Below are positions 9,781 through 21,788 of a stretch of DNA of 64,000 nucleotides, piece by piece. This stretch comes from Chlorella sorokiniana. Lineage: Eukaryota > Chlorophyta > Trebouxiophyceae > Chlorellales > Chlorellaceae. Under the pieces are notes generated by a model. The model was not told the origin of the DNA, did not search any database, and saw only the letters and a program-made list of their open reading frames with translations. Location of the stretch: positions 4,156,001 through 4,220,000 of the forward strand of contig CP084613.1 in the NCBI GenBank assembly GCA_025917655.1. Direction: 5' to 3'. The translations under genes were made by a program, and so were the position numbers. Every line of letters starts with the position of its first letter. Position 1 is the first letter of the stretch.

Positions 9781-11162
9781 TCAGCGGCTGCCTTCCGGCC
9801 GCCAGGCGTCCGCGGCTCGTCCGCAGTTCTCACCCCGACCCCGGCCGCCGCTGCCGCTGTGCTGCTGCTCGCTGCAGCCCCCTGCCGCAATCTCGCGCTT
9901 GTGCCGCTCCTGCTGCTCCGCGACTCGGGCCGCCACCGCACGTGCCGCCGCCGCCGCGTGCAGTTTGGGCGGCACCGATGTACGCAGGATGTACAGCACT
10001 GTCTCCAGCAGCATCGCCGACACCATCAGCACCAAGCCGCAGATGGGGTGCTGCAGGCGGTGAGCGACACAGGGAGGGAGCGCGGGGCTGGCTTGTTTGT
10101 GCATGCAACAGCGGCACGGGCAAAGAAGTCAGCAGGAAGCTCTAGGCGTGCAGTCGCTCTGCAGGCGGGCGGCAGGCGCATGCGTGCGGTCCCACCGAAG
10201 CCAGGCTGCAACGCAGGGAGCCTTGCAGAGAGGCCTGGTGTTCCAGTGAGCCAGATGTGTTCAAGGAGGGCAGCCAAAGACTGTAGCTCTAATGCGCGCC
10301 GCAGAGACAAGCCGGCGCCCGTCATCACCCACCAGCGCCTTGTTGCTGGTGAGGGCCATGCCCGCCACATGGCCAAAGGCGTAGAAGGCGGCCATCATGG
10401 CCAGCACGTGCAGCCCAAAGGAGATCTGTTGGCGGTAGGTGACGAAGCCGCCCTCGCGCGCCGCCGCCGCGCGCCGCTCCCCCTGCAGGCACAACGCTGG
10501 CAGCGGGCTGTGAGGGGCTGAAATGGGGGCGAGGCTGCTGCTGCGTGGCCAACAGCATGCTCCTGCTGCGATCCTTGCTTGACGAGGGGAAGGGGGGGAG
10601 GGGGTCGCAGCAGGCAGTACCTGTGTCACGTCGGCCACCATGGCGTCGTACTGCTGCTGCTCCAGCTGGGCTTTCAGCTGCTGCAAGCGCCGCTGCAGCT
10701 CCTGGGGCATCCCGTCACGCTTGCGCGGCCCGGGGAACGCGATGCCGCTGCCTCTGCACACCTGCAGCGGCGCGCACAAGGGGTCGGGGAGCAGAGGCGG
10801 GTGCGAGGGCGTGCATGGCCTGTGGCCCACCGCAAGGCGGCCTGCACCCGGCTGCAGACTCTCAACCGCACCTCATCCAGGGGGGCATGTTCGGCACCCT
10901 TTACGTGCTGCGCATGCTGCGCAACAGCCTTCACGGTGGCCCACTCCACGCTGGCGCCGCCTGTTCCGTTGCTGCGGCAGCGGCAGCGGTCCTCACATCC
11001 TGCAGGGCACGCAACAGCTTCGTGGCAAGCTTAACGCTACCTTTGACTACTTAGGTAACGATTTCAACGAGACAGCCTGCGAATGTTCACCTGGGGTAAG
11101 GTCTGATCGCTGGCTGCCTGCTTGAGGAGCTGCTGCAGGGCAGGTGTAAGCTTCAGGTTCAT
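9781..11162 (-). CDS. VMA12: V-ATPase assembly factor VMA12 / TMEM199 family
   Basis: ER membrane protein of the Vma12/Vma22 complex that assembles the V0 sector of the vacuolar proton pump. Exons: 11091-11162 (start MNLKLTPALQQLLKQAASDQ), about 10872-11029, 10621-10761, 10333-10482 and 9781-10050. The middle exon holds PQELQRRLQQLKAQLEQQQY, the conserved helix before the membrane part. The next holds FVTYRQQISFGLHVLAMMAA, the (T/S)YRQQ-hydrophobic signature of the family and TM1. The last starts HPICGLVLMVSAMLLETVLY (TM2) and ends in an Arg/Glu/Gly-rich cytosolic tail. Exons 3-5 join exactly in phase 0. Exon 2 needs one extra base near 10965. About 235-240 residues, typical of the family. 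Confidence 0.8.
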
Positions 11163-11585
11163 GGAAGCGCTCAAGGTAATGAAAAGATGGCAATGCGGGC
11201 CTTGGGACTTTCAAGAATACCTAGGTGCTGAGGAAGCAGGACATGCTGGCCTGGACGCACATTCTGCTGAGCTCGCTCCGTTTGTCTGCAAACAGCTTTC
11301 AACGATTTACAGTCACATGGATCAGCAGTGGCTCGAACAGAGCACTGCCGTGGCCGCAGTGTAGAGGCTGGCTAGGTCCTCTCACGCGACTCGCACAACG
11401 CACATTCGTAGCTGCACATGGTGTCGAAGTCGTTGGGCTGACAGCGACGTAGGTGCGCACTCCACAAACCCTCACCGCCGTTGCCCTGCCTGACGAACCC
11501 CAGGGAGGGCTGCTGCCTGCGAGTTGCAGCAATTGTGGGCAAGCAATCATCGCCATGATTGGTTGGCGCGCGCCTGAGGCTGCTC
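11163..11585. promoter_or_regulatory. Divergent upstream region, VMA12 / ubiquitin protease
   Basis: About 420 bp between the VMA12 ATG and the first candidate USP start. No conserved coding segment or specific motif was recognised. Confidence 0.35.
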
Positions 11586-14500
11586 ATGGAGCCCAGCCGC
11601 CCTCGCCGGCGCGTGCTGCCAAGCGCCTGCGCACTCCCTTGGTCCTCGCTCCTGCAGGCGCAACAAACAGCCTGGCTCATCCTGTGCCAGCGCATGGGCC
11701 ACGAGCTGCCCCCAGACGCTGCTCGGTTGAGGGTGGCCACAGACGCGCGGCTGTGCAAGCTCAGCGCCGCCCCGTGCAGCCCTCGTCGCCCGCCGTTTCG
11801 CCGTCACGCGCGAGAGCCGCCGCGCTGGCCCGCCCCAGCAGCAGCAGCCGCTTTGAACGCGCGGGCCTTCAGCTGGACACCCTGCCCGCGGCAGCACCCA
11901 GCATGGCGGTGGGGGCAGCGGTGCGGCCCCGGACGCCGCTGGGAGCGGCGGCGGCGACGCGCGGGAGCCGCCGCTGCCCAACGGCGCCGCCCACCACGCC
12001 ACTTCGTCTTCCGGTGGATCTTCCGACCAGGCCAGCCCCGTTTCCTGGACATGCTGCGAGCCTCGCTGCCACGTGAGGACGACGCGGACGGCGGCGGCCA
12101 GCACGGAGTCCCCAGCGGCACCCTCGCCGCTCTGCACGCCCTGAACAGCCACAACGCCGCGGCAGCGGGGGGTGCGGGCGAGGGGCTCGCCAACGGCGGC
12201 GGTGCCGTGGGCGCGGGAGGAAAGAAGCACAAGCGCGGCCTGCTGGGGCTGTTCCGCGGCGGCAAGGGCAGCAAGGCAGCCAGGGGGCTGACCCCGCCGA
12301 GGCTGCCGCCGAGGCTGCCGGCGGCAAGCGCAAGAGCGGCAGCACGTGGTTTGGCGGCGGCAGCAAGGCAGCGTCCAGCAGCAGCAGCGCCGCCCCCTCC
12401 CCCAGGCCCGCCCCTCCGCAGCTGGGCCCGCCGCCGCGGGAGCAGCACAGCGGCGTGCTGCTGCCGGGGCTGCCGGTGCATCCTGCGGGCAGCACCGACG
12501 GCGGCGGCAGCGGCGCCGACGAGCACCCCGGCTCGGCACGCGGCACGCTGACCGCCGGCGGCACGCCAGCATCCCCGATGCCTCTGGGGGCAGCCGCCCT
12601 CGCCTCCGCTTCTTCCCGTGAGTGCAGGCGGTGCTCGGCCGCATGCTCGCCAGCCGCTTGCCGCCAGCCGTGTTTGTGAGAACCTCCAGCGAGCTGCCAG
12701 CCGCCCACGTGCCCGCTGTGGTGCCCACCGCCGCGTTTTCGCCGTGCCCCCGCCTGCCCGCCCGCCTGCCTGCAGTGCCGTCCAGCGCGCAGCCCTCGCC
12801 CGCAGCGGGCTCGCTGGGCCTGCCGCCCGGCATGGAGGCGCCGGGGGCGGCAAGAAGGGGCACCGCCGCCACCGCTCCATCTCCTCCATGCTGCTGCCCG
12901 GCTGGCGGCGGAAGGGCAGCGCATCGGGTGCGGCAGGCGGCTGCCTTCAGTCCCTCAGCTTTTTGTGTGTTGGCGTGTACACTCTGTTGGGAGTTCCTGT
13001 GTTATCTTTTGGCGGCGGCTGCCACTTCATTGTTGCTGATGGATGACTCTTCCCCCTCATCCTTTCCCCCGCCCTGGCCGCAGCCGGCAGCGAGGCTGAG
13101 CTGGCGGGCGACGCCACGCCGCCCGCGGCGCCAGCCTGCTGCCCTCCCGCGCCGCCAGCCCCGCTCCCAGGTCTGCCGAGGCCCTGGCTGCAGCCTTCAG
13201 CGAGGGCGAGCTGGTGCTGCGCCGCGGCGCTTCTGAAGCGGAGGCGCTGCTGCCGCCGGCGCCGCTCCTTCCGCCGGGCATCACCGGGCTGCGCAACATT
13301 GGTGCGGAAAGATAGAAACGTTACTAGGAGGGCTATGACGCGTGGGGCCTATCTAGCGCTGGCGCCGAGGTCACTGCTCACCATGACCCCGCCAGCTGAG
13401 CATGAAGCGCGCAGCATGACGCAGCCCTCATTCCCCTGTCCCGCAGGCAACACCTGCTTTGTGAACGCGGCGATACAGTGCCTGCGGTACACTCCCTCCC
13501 TGCCGCTACATGTGGCTCCCGACCTGCTGGCGAAGGCGGCGGCGGCGGGGGCCCCAGCGGCGGCGCCGCCCGCCGCCGAGCCGCCGCCCACGGCCGAGGA
13601 TGTTCATGCCCAGGCCTTGGCCCGCGCTTCGGTGGACCAACGGCTGCCGGCATCTGCAACACCGGAAGCTGCCCCTGAGCCTGGGGATGAAGCCGTGACG
13701 GCGGCAGCGGGCGCGGCAGCGCCAGTGCCATCCGAAGCAGCGCCGCAGACAGCAGCAGAGGCAGGAGGAGGAGCAGTGGGCAGCGAGGTCGACGAAGCGG
13801 CTGCCGCCGCCGCCGCCACGGGCGCCGCCGCCAATGAAGAGCCTGCTGGCAGCGCCGCGCAGGTGGCGCAGGCCGAAAAGGTGCCAGCACAGGCGGAGGC
13901 GTCGGGTGCCGAGGCGCCGCCGCCGTCGGCGGAGGCGCCGCTTCCGGCCGCGGCCACAGCGCAGCCAGATGCGTCGGGCGCCGAGACGCCGCCGCCCCGC
14001 GGCCGCGGAGGGCGAGCAGCAGGCCGGGGCAAGCCCAGCGATGGCTGCTGCCCCCACGGCGGCAGCGCCAGCCGAGGCGACTCGCGCCGTGGCGGCGCCT
14101 GCCCCCTCGCCGGCCAAGCCGGCTCGCCCGCCCGGGGCGCCCTGCTCAAAGCCTTTGCCGACCTCATCACCGAGCTCTACCTGCCCTCCAGGAGCGGCGC
14201 TTCGGGGGCCGCCGCCGCTGCGTGCGCCACGCCGCTGCTGCGCACGCTGCGCGCCTTCCCGTCGCCGCCGACTACTTTGACGGCGGCCAGCACGACTGCC
14301 AGGAGGTGCTGCGGGTCATCATGGACCTGCTGCACGACGACCTGGTGAGCCCTCGCTTCCCCCTTGTTTTGTGGTCTGTGTGTGTGGGGGAGACGCGTGG
14401 GGTGGTGGTGGTGATGTGTGTGTGTGTGTGGGGGGGGCTCTAGTCGTTGCGTGGGCCAGGTGTCCATAAGTGGGTTGGTGGAGAGGTGAGGTGGTGGTGG

Positions 14501-17138
14501 TGGGTGGGGGCATGAGAAGCAACCGACCAATGCATTGGTCCTAGTGGGAGGGAGACAGGCTGCAGTGATTGTGGAGAAGGGCGCCAGGGAGGAGGGCACG
14601 CCTGAGGAAGCGACAAATGCCACAACCAGCCGGGAATCACCATCTGGGAGCTTGGCTGAATGTGACCCCCCTGTTGCCGCAGAACCGCGTGCCGCCACGG
14701 CCCTCATCCGCCGTGACGCCCGACGCCGGCAAGGCAGCAGCAGCTGCAGCTGGCGATCAGCCTGTGACCCTCCCCGCAGACACTTCGATCGCCGCAGAGG
14801 CTGGCGACGACGCGCAAGGGCAGGCGGCGGCAACGGCAGGCGCCGAGCAGCCGAGCGATCATCCTTCGCCCGCCGCCCAGCAGGAGCAGGCAGAGGAGCA
14901 GCCGGGGCATGCACAGGCTGCAGCAGCCGATGCCGAGCCCCGGGCACCCCCTGCCGACGCTGGCGGGGTCGGTGGCAGCCCCGTCGACCGGGGGCAGGAG
15001 GGGCAGGAGGGGCAGGCGGCGGCGGAGGACGAGTCGGCCAAGGCGGACCGCTTCTGGCGGCAGTACCTCGAGCGGGACGACAGCCCCATCACCGACTTGT
15101 TTGGAGGCCAGCTGCAGGTGCGTGTGTGGGGGTGGGATCAGTGGGAGGAAATCAAGCTGCTCGCATGCTTGCTCAATGTACACTTGTGTGGGGTTGCATG
15201 TGGGGTGGGGTGGGGGAGAGGCAGGGGGCGCGGTAGGGTTTTTTCGTCGCCCGGCACGCAACGGGGCTTCCTCACAGACAACCCCCCCCCCCCTCCCCCT
15301 AAACATACGTTTCAGAGCTCGGTGACGTGCCACAAGTGCGGCGGGCGGTTCACGATGTACGAGCCCTTTTGGGACCTCAGGTGCGCCGCTGTTGACAGGG
15401 GTGGTGCCAGCCCTGCTCTGGCACGCACGCATGCCCCCCTCTCCTCCTCTCCCCGCTTCCTTCGCCCCTCCTCGTGCTCACGTCTCAGCCCCCTAATTCC
15501 TGCTATTGCCTCAATGCCCCTTCCTCCTCCTCTTGTCTAACACCCCCCCCACAACCCCCCAACCCACCCACCTACGTGCAGCCTGCCCCTTGCTCGGGAG
15601 TCCAAGGGCGGCTCCTTCGCCTGGCTGGGCCTCAAGGGCGCCACCCCGCATCCATCCAGGACTGCCTCACCGCCTTCACAGCCGACGAGCGCATGGAGGT
15701 GGGCGCCGCCGCTGCCGCCCACCAGCGCCGCCAGCACGCTCTGCCTGGGGCGCCCGCTGCCCCGCCCGGCTGCCGCGCCGCACTCTGCAACGCCCGCTGC
15801 GGGGCTGTAGCGCTGTGGCCACGAGACGGGGTGTCCCCATCAGCCACCCACTCTCCTCACTCGCTCCCAACCACCCACTCTCACTCGAACCCATGCACCA
15901 CACTGGCACCCCATGCACCCATCCACCCACCCACCCTCTGTCCCCCTCCTAACACACACACACACACACGCTCACACCCTGCAGGGCGTTGAGGCCTTCC
16001 ATTGCGAGCGGTGCGGCGAGAAGACGGCCGCCACCAAGCACCTGCGCGTGCACCGCTTCCCCGAAGTGCTGGTGCTGCACATCAAGCGCTTCAAGCTGCG
16101 GGTGAGGGCGCAGTGCCAACGCGGTGCATGGCTGGGGGCGGGGGGGGGGGGGGGGCTCTGAGAAGACGGCCGCCGCCACCCCCCTGCCGCTTGCTGCTGC
16201 TCACGCCACCCTCGTTGGTGCCTGTGTTACCCATCTATCACCCCAACCTAACCAACCACCCAACCACCCGCCCACGCACACACGCCCCTGCTCCCCCTCC
16301 CACACACCCACATCACAGGGCGCCTCCACAGACAAGCTGACTGCCAGCGTGTCCTTCCCCCTGGAGGGCCTGCGCCTGCACGCCTTTGCCTCCCCAGAGT
16401 GCCCCGCCGCCCCAGCCGAGTGCACCTACAACCTGTTTGCTGTTTCCAACCACTACGGCAACCTGAGCGGTGAGAAGTCCGCCGCGTTTGTTTGTGGCGG
16501 GGTGCAGAATGAGGGGGGAACGATGATCGGTGGCTGCCCTGCAGCCGCAAGAGCTGGATTTTGGCAACTGCGGGCACAGCTGACGTGCTTGAGGGCCGCC
16601 TGTTTGGCCCCGGCCCGGCCCACCCAGCCCCGGCCACGCGCCCATGCGTTCACCGCCTTTACCTGCCACCGCCCCTCCCTTGACTCTTTCAGGCGGCCAC
16701 TACACGGCCATGTGCCGCGTGCCACAGGCGGGCGGCGACGACGCTTGGTACTCCTTCAACGACGAACAGGTGTCGCGCGTCAGCCCCAGCCAGGTGCGCG
16801 CTTCGCCGGCTGGCCGCGCCGCCGGGTGCTGCCAGCGCCCCCGCTCGTCTGTTTCAGATTTCACGAGTGTGTGCGGCCCTCAAGCGCGTTGATGGCAGGG
16901 CTGCCTTGCTTCTGATGTTATTTATGGGATATCAGGCCCGGCAGCGCTCCGCTGCTGCGGCCCTAGCCACCTGCCCGCCGCTGCTGACCTGCTCGTCTGC
17001 TTGTACCGCCTGCCTTTACCGCAGGTGGTGTCGCAGTACGCCTACATCCTCTTCTACGTGCGCTCCCGCGCCTCCTCTGTTGCGCACCACCGCCGCAACC
17101 ACAGCGCGGCCTCGGCGGGCAATGCTGCTGTGCAGTAG
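11586..17138 (+). CDS. Ubiquitin carboxyl-terminal hydrolase, USP (C19) family
   Basis: Cysteine protease that removes ubiquitin from proteins. Likely exons: 11586 to about 12610, 12776-12927, 13084-13301, 13447-14344, 14683-15117, 15316-15380, 15582-15698, 15985-16101, 16319-16469, 16693-16793 and 17025-17138. The Cys box spans the 13301/13447 intron: GITGLRNIGNTCFVNAAIQC (catalytic C in GNTC). Next comes YFDGGQHDCQEVLRVIMDLL. The zinc finger uses CHKCGG and CERCGE, followed by PEVLVLHIKRFKL. The His box is GGHYTAMCRV, then WYSFNDEQVS and YAYILFYV. Two Ala/Glu/Pro-rich inserts (about 230 and 130 residues) split the catalytic domain. The N-terminal 500 or so residues are Gly/Ser/Ala-rich with a basic KKHKRGLLGLFRGGKG patch. 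The start is uncertain, and frame breaks occur near 12290, 14270 and 15645 among others. Confidence 0.85.
16140..16155 (+). repeat. G16 homopolymer in USP intron
   Basis: A run of 16 G in the intron following the LHIKRFKL exon. It is a likely site of copy-number error in sequencing. Confidence 0.9.
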
Positions 17139-17755
17139 TGACCGCTGTGGGATCCAGCCCCTGCTTGCCAACGGTGCCCAGCACCGCCACCCAGGCCAGC
17201 CGCATCGCATGCTGTTGGGCAGGCGCCGGAATCGGACTGACTGTTGCCCGCGGGCTTTCCGGCTGGGCTGTTCCCGTTGCATGAGGCCTGGGAAGGCTGC
17301 TCAAGCGCAGCCTTCGGGGTACCCCTCGCCCTTTTGGTTGGCCGCCTGGGCGACCCCCCGCTTCATCTCCTGCATCTGTTTCGCAACTTGAGGGCTAAAA
17401 ACGTGTACGTCTTGTGTTGTTCTCTGTGCAGCAGTGCTCCTCAATGCCCCTGCCTGACTCCGCCGCTTTTTGCTCTTGGGCAGTCAGAGTGACGTGCTGG
17501 TGCATCAATGTGTGCCGTGCTTTTGTGCCCCCTTCCCCCGCCCATTTTTGTCGTCTTGCATGTGTTCCGTTACCGCACCCCAGCATTGCCATTCCTGTTG
17601 TCTTTATTAGCCGCCAGCATTCCCCAGTCCCGTCCACTTGCGCGGGACACAGGCGGCACGCCCGCTGGGGAAAGCTGCTCAAAACGGCCCTGACGGCGCT
17701 TCCCTCCTTGTTTTTCACCGAGCAGCACCTCTACCCTCCCCGTGCAGTGCGTTGC

Positions 17756-17760
17756 TGTAA
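17756..17760 (+). terminator. TGTAA poly(A) signal, USP gene
   Basis: TGTAA about 620 bp after the USP stop and about 170 bp upstream of the next gene's ATG. Confidence 0.55.
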
Positions 17761-17928
17761 AACATTGGTCCAGACTCTGATAGCTGCACATCAGGCCTGC
17801 CACGTCGTCACCCACCTCTCCTCGGTTGCCACCCAGCGATGTTGACCTGCATCCATTGCCCGTCGGTCTAGCAGCATTGCAGCGACTTTGAAAACTGCAT
17901 TCTCGGCTGCCAGCGTCGCCCTGGGCAC

Positions 17929-20900
17929 ATGTCCAAGCGCAAGGCTTCCGAGGCGCTGGGTGGCCTGCCCTCGACACTGGTGCAGGAGCCCGCCGGCACC
18001 AGTGGCACTGGACCATTCACAGTCCATTTCCCGAGCCGCTTCGACCCCACCGGGGATGTGGCATGCGAGTGGGACGCCTACGCCCACAGCGAGCGCAGGA
18101 ATCAGTATGTGGTCGTGGCTCGGACGGTGAGCATCCTGATGTTGGCGCTGAGGTGCACGCCACAGCCCAACAGGCTCCGCCGCCACTCGCAAGCGCACCG
18201 CCGCCACTTTGGGAACCTGCTGCTGCCGCTTCTGCAGAAGAGCGAGGTGGACTTTGTGGGGAGCACTTCTAACCCAGAATACAGCAGCGCACTGCCATGC
18301 AGGCAAGGCCTGTCTTTGCAGCGCCGCTGCGCGCCGCTGCGTGCCGCAGGCAGCCGCTTTGCCGCTGCCGCCGCTTTGCGGCCTGCCCCGCAGCCAAAGT
18401 CCGACGGCGATCACCCCCGTTGATCTGCTGTAAGAAATCCGGCTGCCAGAGCAACCCACGGAATGCATCGTACTGGCTGGGCGGCTGCCTGTCGCCGCAC
18501 AGCAATTTAATGCTCCGCACAATCACCCGCGTGCTGCTCCCTCCCCCCCAGCCTGCCTCATGTCCGATGCCGCCGCCGCGCCACAGCCCGTGTTGCTGTC
18601 CCAGCTTGCCCTTGACCACTCTGGCTGGTGCCAACTTTGGTGGTTTTCATCCTTCCCATTTTGCCGCTGTGTCTCTGAAGGTACGCGCTGGGGCGGTTTG
18701 ACCGCGCCGCCGGCACCCTGGAGGTGATGCCTGCTGAGGGGGGCGCATCCTGCGGCTGGAGCCGCGCGTGCGCGGCCAGAGCTACGGCCCGCGCGGCGCC
18801 GCCACGGAGGTGGAGCAGGGGGCGCTGCGAGACGCCAACATGCGGCTGGTGGAGGAGTTTGGCTCGCAGGCAAGCCGCCGCCTTTATGGCTGCTGCCTTT
18901 ATATATATGACCGCCGCCCTCACGGCTGGCATGGCAGCCCTCGCTGCCCGCGTCAGCCGCTGCCAGCCCCGCTGCCTCCCTGCCCTGGCAACATGCTGCA
19001 CCAGCGCGGAGCATGGAAGGCAGCACGGTGGGGGTTGTTCCGCTTCCTCCCTATGCTAACCGCGCCCTCCGCCGCTGACGCGCCCCCTGTTGCGCCCCGC
19101 CCCGCCCCGTCCCTGCAGCGTCGCAAGCGGCAGCTGAAGGCGCGAGAGGCAGGCCGGGTGGAGGCCCAGCACGTGTCGGCGGGTCAGGCGGTGCTGGGCC
19201 TCATCTCAGGCGTGGGCCAGGCGGCCGGCGTCAGCAAGGTGGGGCCCCAAGTGCTGTCGTTGCGCTTGAGGGTTGCTGTCGCGTGGCCGGGTGCCAGCTC
19301 GGGCTGGGCAGGAGACCCTCAACGCTTGCATGCATCTAGCTCTGCAGCCCCGGTGTGTCCCAGGCATGAGTTGAACCGGCCGATCATGAGTGAAGCCAAG
19401 CTGCGTGCTGTTTCCGTCGGCCCCCACCTTGCGTCTCTCCCCTCCACTCACCCACCCGCGCAGGCGGAGCTGATCAAGAGCTCGCTGGCGCAGCGCAACA
19501 TCCCGCCCCACCATCCTGAGGCCACGACGGCGGAGGAGGCGTACCGCTCCGAGGAGATTGTACCGCCCGCTCTGCGCGACGCGCTGGAGGTCACCAAGCT
19601 CTTCCCCGCCGCCAACAAGCCCGACTACCGGCAGCAGCTGAACAGCAGCGGCATGGTGAGCTGCGCCGGGGGCTGCCCGCGTCGGCGTGCCCTGACGTGG
19701 CGCAGCAGGCTCAGCGGGCTGAGCAGCCAGCTCAGCTGGGGTTGCAGACCTTGGGATGATGGGTAGCCACTGTGCAAGCTGCCAAAGTTGTGCCCCCGAC
19801 CCCTGGCCCTCACTTTGCTTGTGGGCACACGGATGTTGTGCACACACATAACATAACCCCTGCCCCCGACCGCCGCCGCAGTTTGGCGGCGGCTACGTGC
19901 TGACGCGGCTCAGCCTGCTGGCGGTGCCGGACAAGGTGCTGCGCGAGGAGCGCTGCCGCATGCTGGCCCTGCTGGGGCACCTGCTGAAGCTGGCGCAGCC
20001 GCGGTGGGGCGTGCTCAAGGCGGGGCCGGGCGGGCTGCAGGAGCTGGCGGAGAAGGTCAAGGCTGCGGTGAGGCGGCGTGCAAGGGACTCGACGCCTGCG
20101 TTTCCGTGCCAGCTGGCGTGCCGCTGCCTCCCCTGCCGCGCCTGCCTGTGAGAGCGCTGTTCAGCTGCAGGCGTGCATGTGCGGCTGGCCTGCGTGCAGC
20201 AGGAGCGGCTGCGATGCCCGCCTGCCACGAAATGCCTGCTGCGCCCCCGCTGTGGTCTGCAGCCCAGCGTGCTGGAAGGCCTGCTTGAGCTGTTCTACAG
20301 CGAGGAGGCGGGGCCCTTCGAGGGAAAGAAGTACTTGCTGAGGTGGGAAGGCAGCAGCGCGCGCAGAGGCCCGGGTCGGGACCACCTTGGCGCCGCCGCA
20401 GCGCCGGTGCCGCTCCCTGCCACCCACCCTCCCACTCCTCGTGTGTTGCTCCGGCCTGCCTACGCTCCGCAGCAAGGACAAGCGCGTGCTGCTGCTGGGC
20501 TGGGTGCTGGTGCTGGCGGTGAGGGTGGAGGCGCAGTGCTGCCTGGAGCCCGAGCACTTGCAGGCGCGCCTGCCGCCCCGCCCGCTGCGGAGTGCGGGGG
20601 ATCACGCAGTTCCACAGCATGCTCTGCTTTGCTGCGCGCAGCATGCCCAGCTCTGTTTGTTCCGAGGGAATTCGGACAGGGCTGCCCCCTGTTCATGTGC
20701 TGCAAGCGCCGCACCCAGCCCCTTCCAACCCAACGCAACCCAACGCCCGCACCCACCCGGCTCTGCTGCTGCAGGCGCTGGCGGAGGAGCTCAAGGTGCG
20801 GCCCATGGACCTGGTGCAGCGCTACCGCGAGCTGGGCTGCGTGGACGTGGCCGTCACGGCGACAACGCCGGAGGGCGGCCGCACGCGGGGCTACCGGGTG

Positions 20901-21157
20901 CGCACCCGCTGCACGCCTGCAGCGCAGCTGTGGCAAACGGGGGGCCGGCGACGGCGGCCCGCGTCTGCAAGCACCCCTGTGTCGCTGGCGGGAACCCGCT
21001 TGCCTGCCGAGCGCACCCCTGGCTGCCTGCCGACTGCTCCCCCTTCTGACATCTGAACCCTCCCCCCTCCCCCCCGGTGGGGCTCTGGCCGCTGCAGATT
21101 ACGCTCATGCCGCCGTCTGCCGAACAGAAGACCCTGGGCGACTACTTCCCGCCCTGA
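17929..21157 (+). CDS. RPA49: DNA-directed RNA polymerase I subunit A49 (RPA49 / POLR1E)
   Basis: Pol I-specific subunit that pairs with A34.5 and aids initiation and elongation of rRNA genes in the nucleolus. Exons: 17929-18126, 18238-18302, 18681-18869, 19119-19238, 19464-19655, 19882-20067, 20263-20342, 20473-20518, 20775-20897 and 21098-21157. The N-terminus (FTVHFPSRFDP, EVDFVGST, CRYALGRFDR) is the A34.5-dimerisation barrel. The linker has MRLVEEFGSQRRKRQLKARE, the conserved helix-basic motif. The C-terminal tandem winged helix includes ALRDALEVTKLFPAANKPDY, RMLALLGHLLKLAQ, KRVLLLGWVLVLA and VRPMDLVQRYRELGC. Two introns (after 18302 and 18869) use GC donors (CAG|gcaag). One base is missing near 18745. 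The last codons are ambiguous: the in-phase reading stops at 21157, while another frame reaches 21180. Confidence 0.87.
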
Positions 21158-21788
21158 AGCTGGGCGCCAAGAAGCGGTGACGCAGCCCCAAGAAGCGGCT
21201 GGCGCCGGCAGCGCTGCACCTTCATGCCGCGGCTGCGCTGCGGTCCAAACTGCACCCTGTCCATTCCTCTTCGGAAGGCGGCAGGCTCACGCTCGTCGCT
21301 GTCCTGCCTTCTGCTGTCAATTATGACTGTCAAGCGATAATGGTTAAGACCGGAGCAGACACAAAAAGCGAAGGGCAGCAATGCGAAGGGCAGCAATTGC
21401 AGTTCCGCTATGCGTTGCGTCATGGCGGCGCATGACGGTGCGTGGGGGAAGGGACATGAAGCGCGCGTCGCATGCACAGCCAAAAATGGGCGCGAGGCGG
21501 CCGGCCAAACGATTCACAATGGCTGAGCAGGGGCTCTGCGCAGGAAGGGCTGCTAACCCATCAATATCAGCGTGCCGCGGTCAGCAGCACGGGCATAACG
21601 GTAGTACAAGGAAGGGAGCAGCCTGCCTGCCACACCCCAGCCAGGCTGGCAAGACTGGCAAAGACAGGAAGAGGCTGCAAGCGAGCGCCGCAGCTTTGGC
21701 CAATGAGGCATCCAGACCGGCGGCAGGCCCATGGAACGACGCTTGCGCCGCCTACTGTACCACTAGCAGTGCCACAGTACGGTACTGC

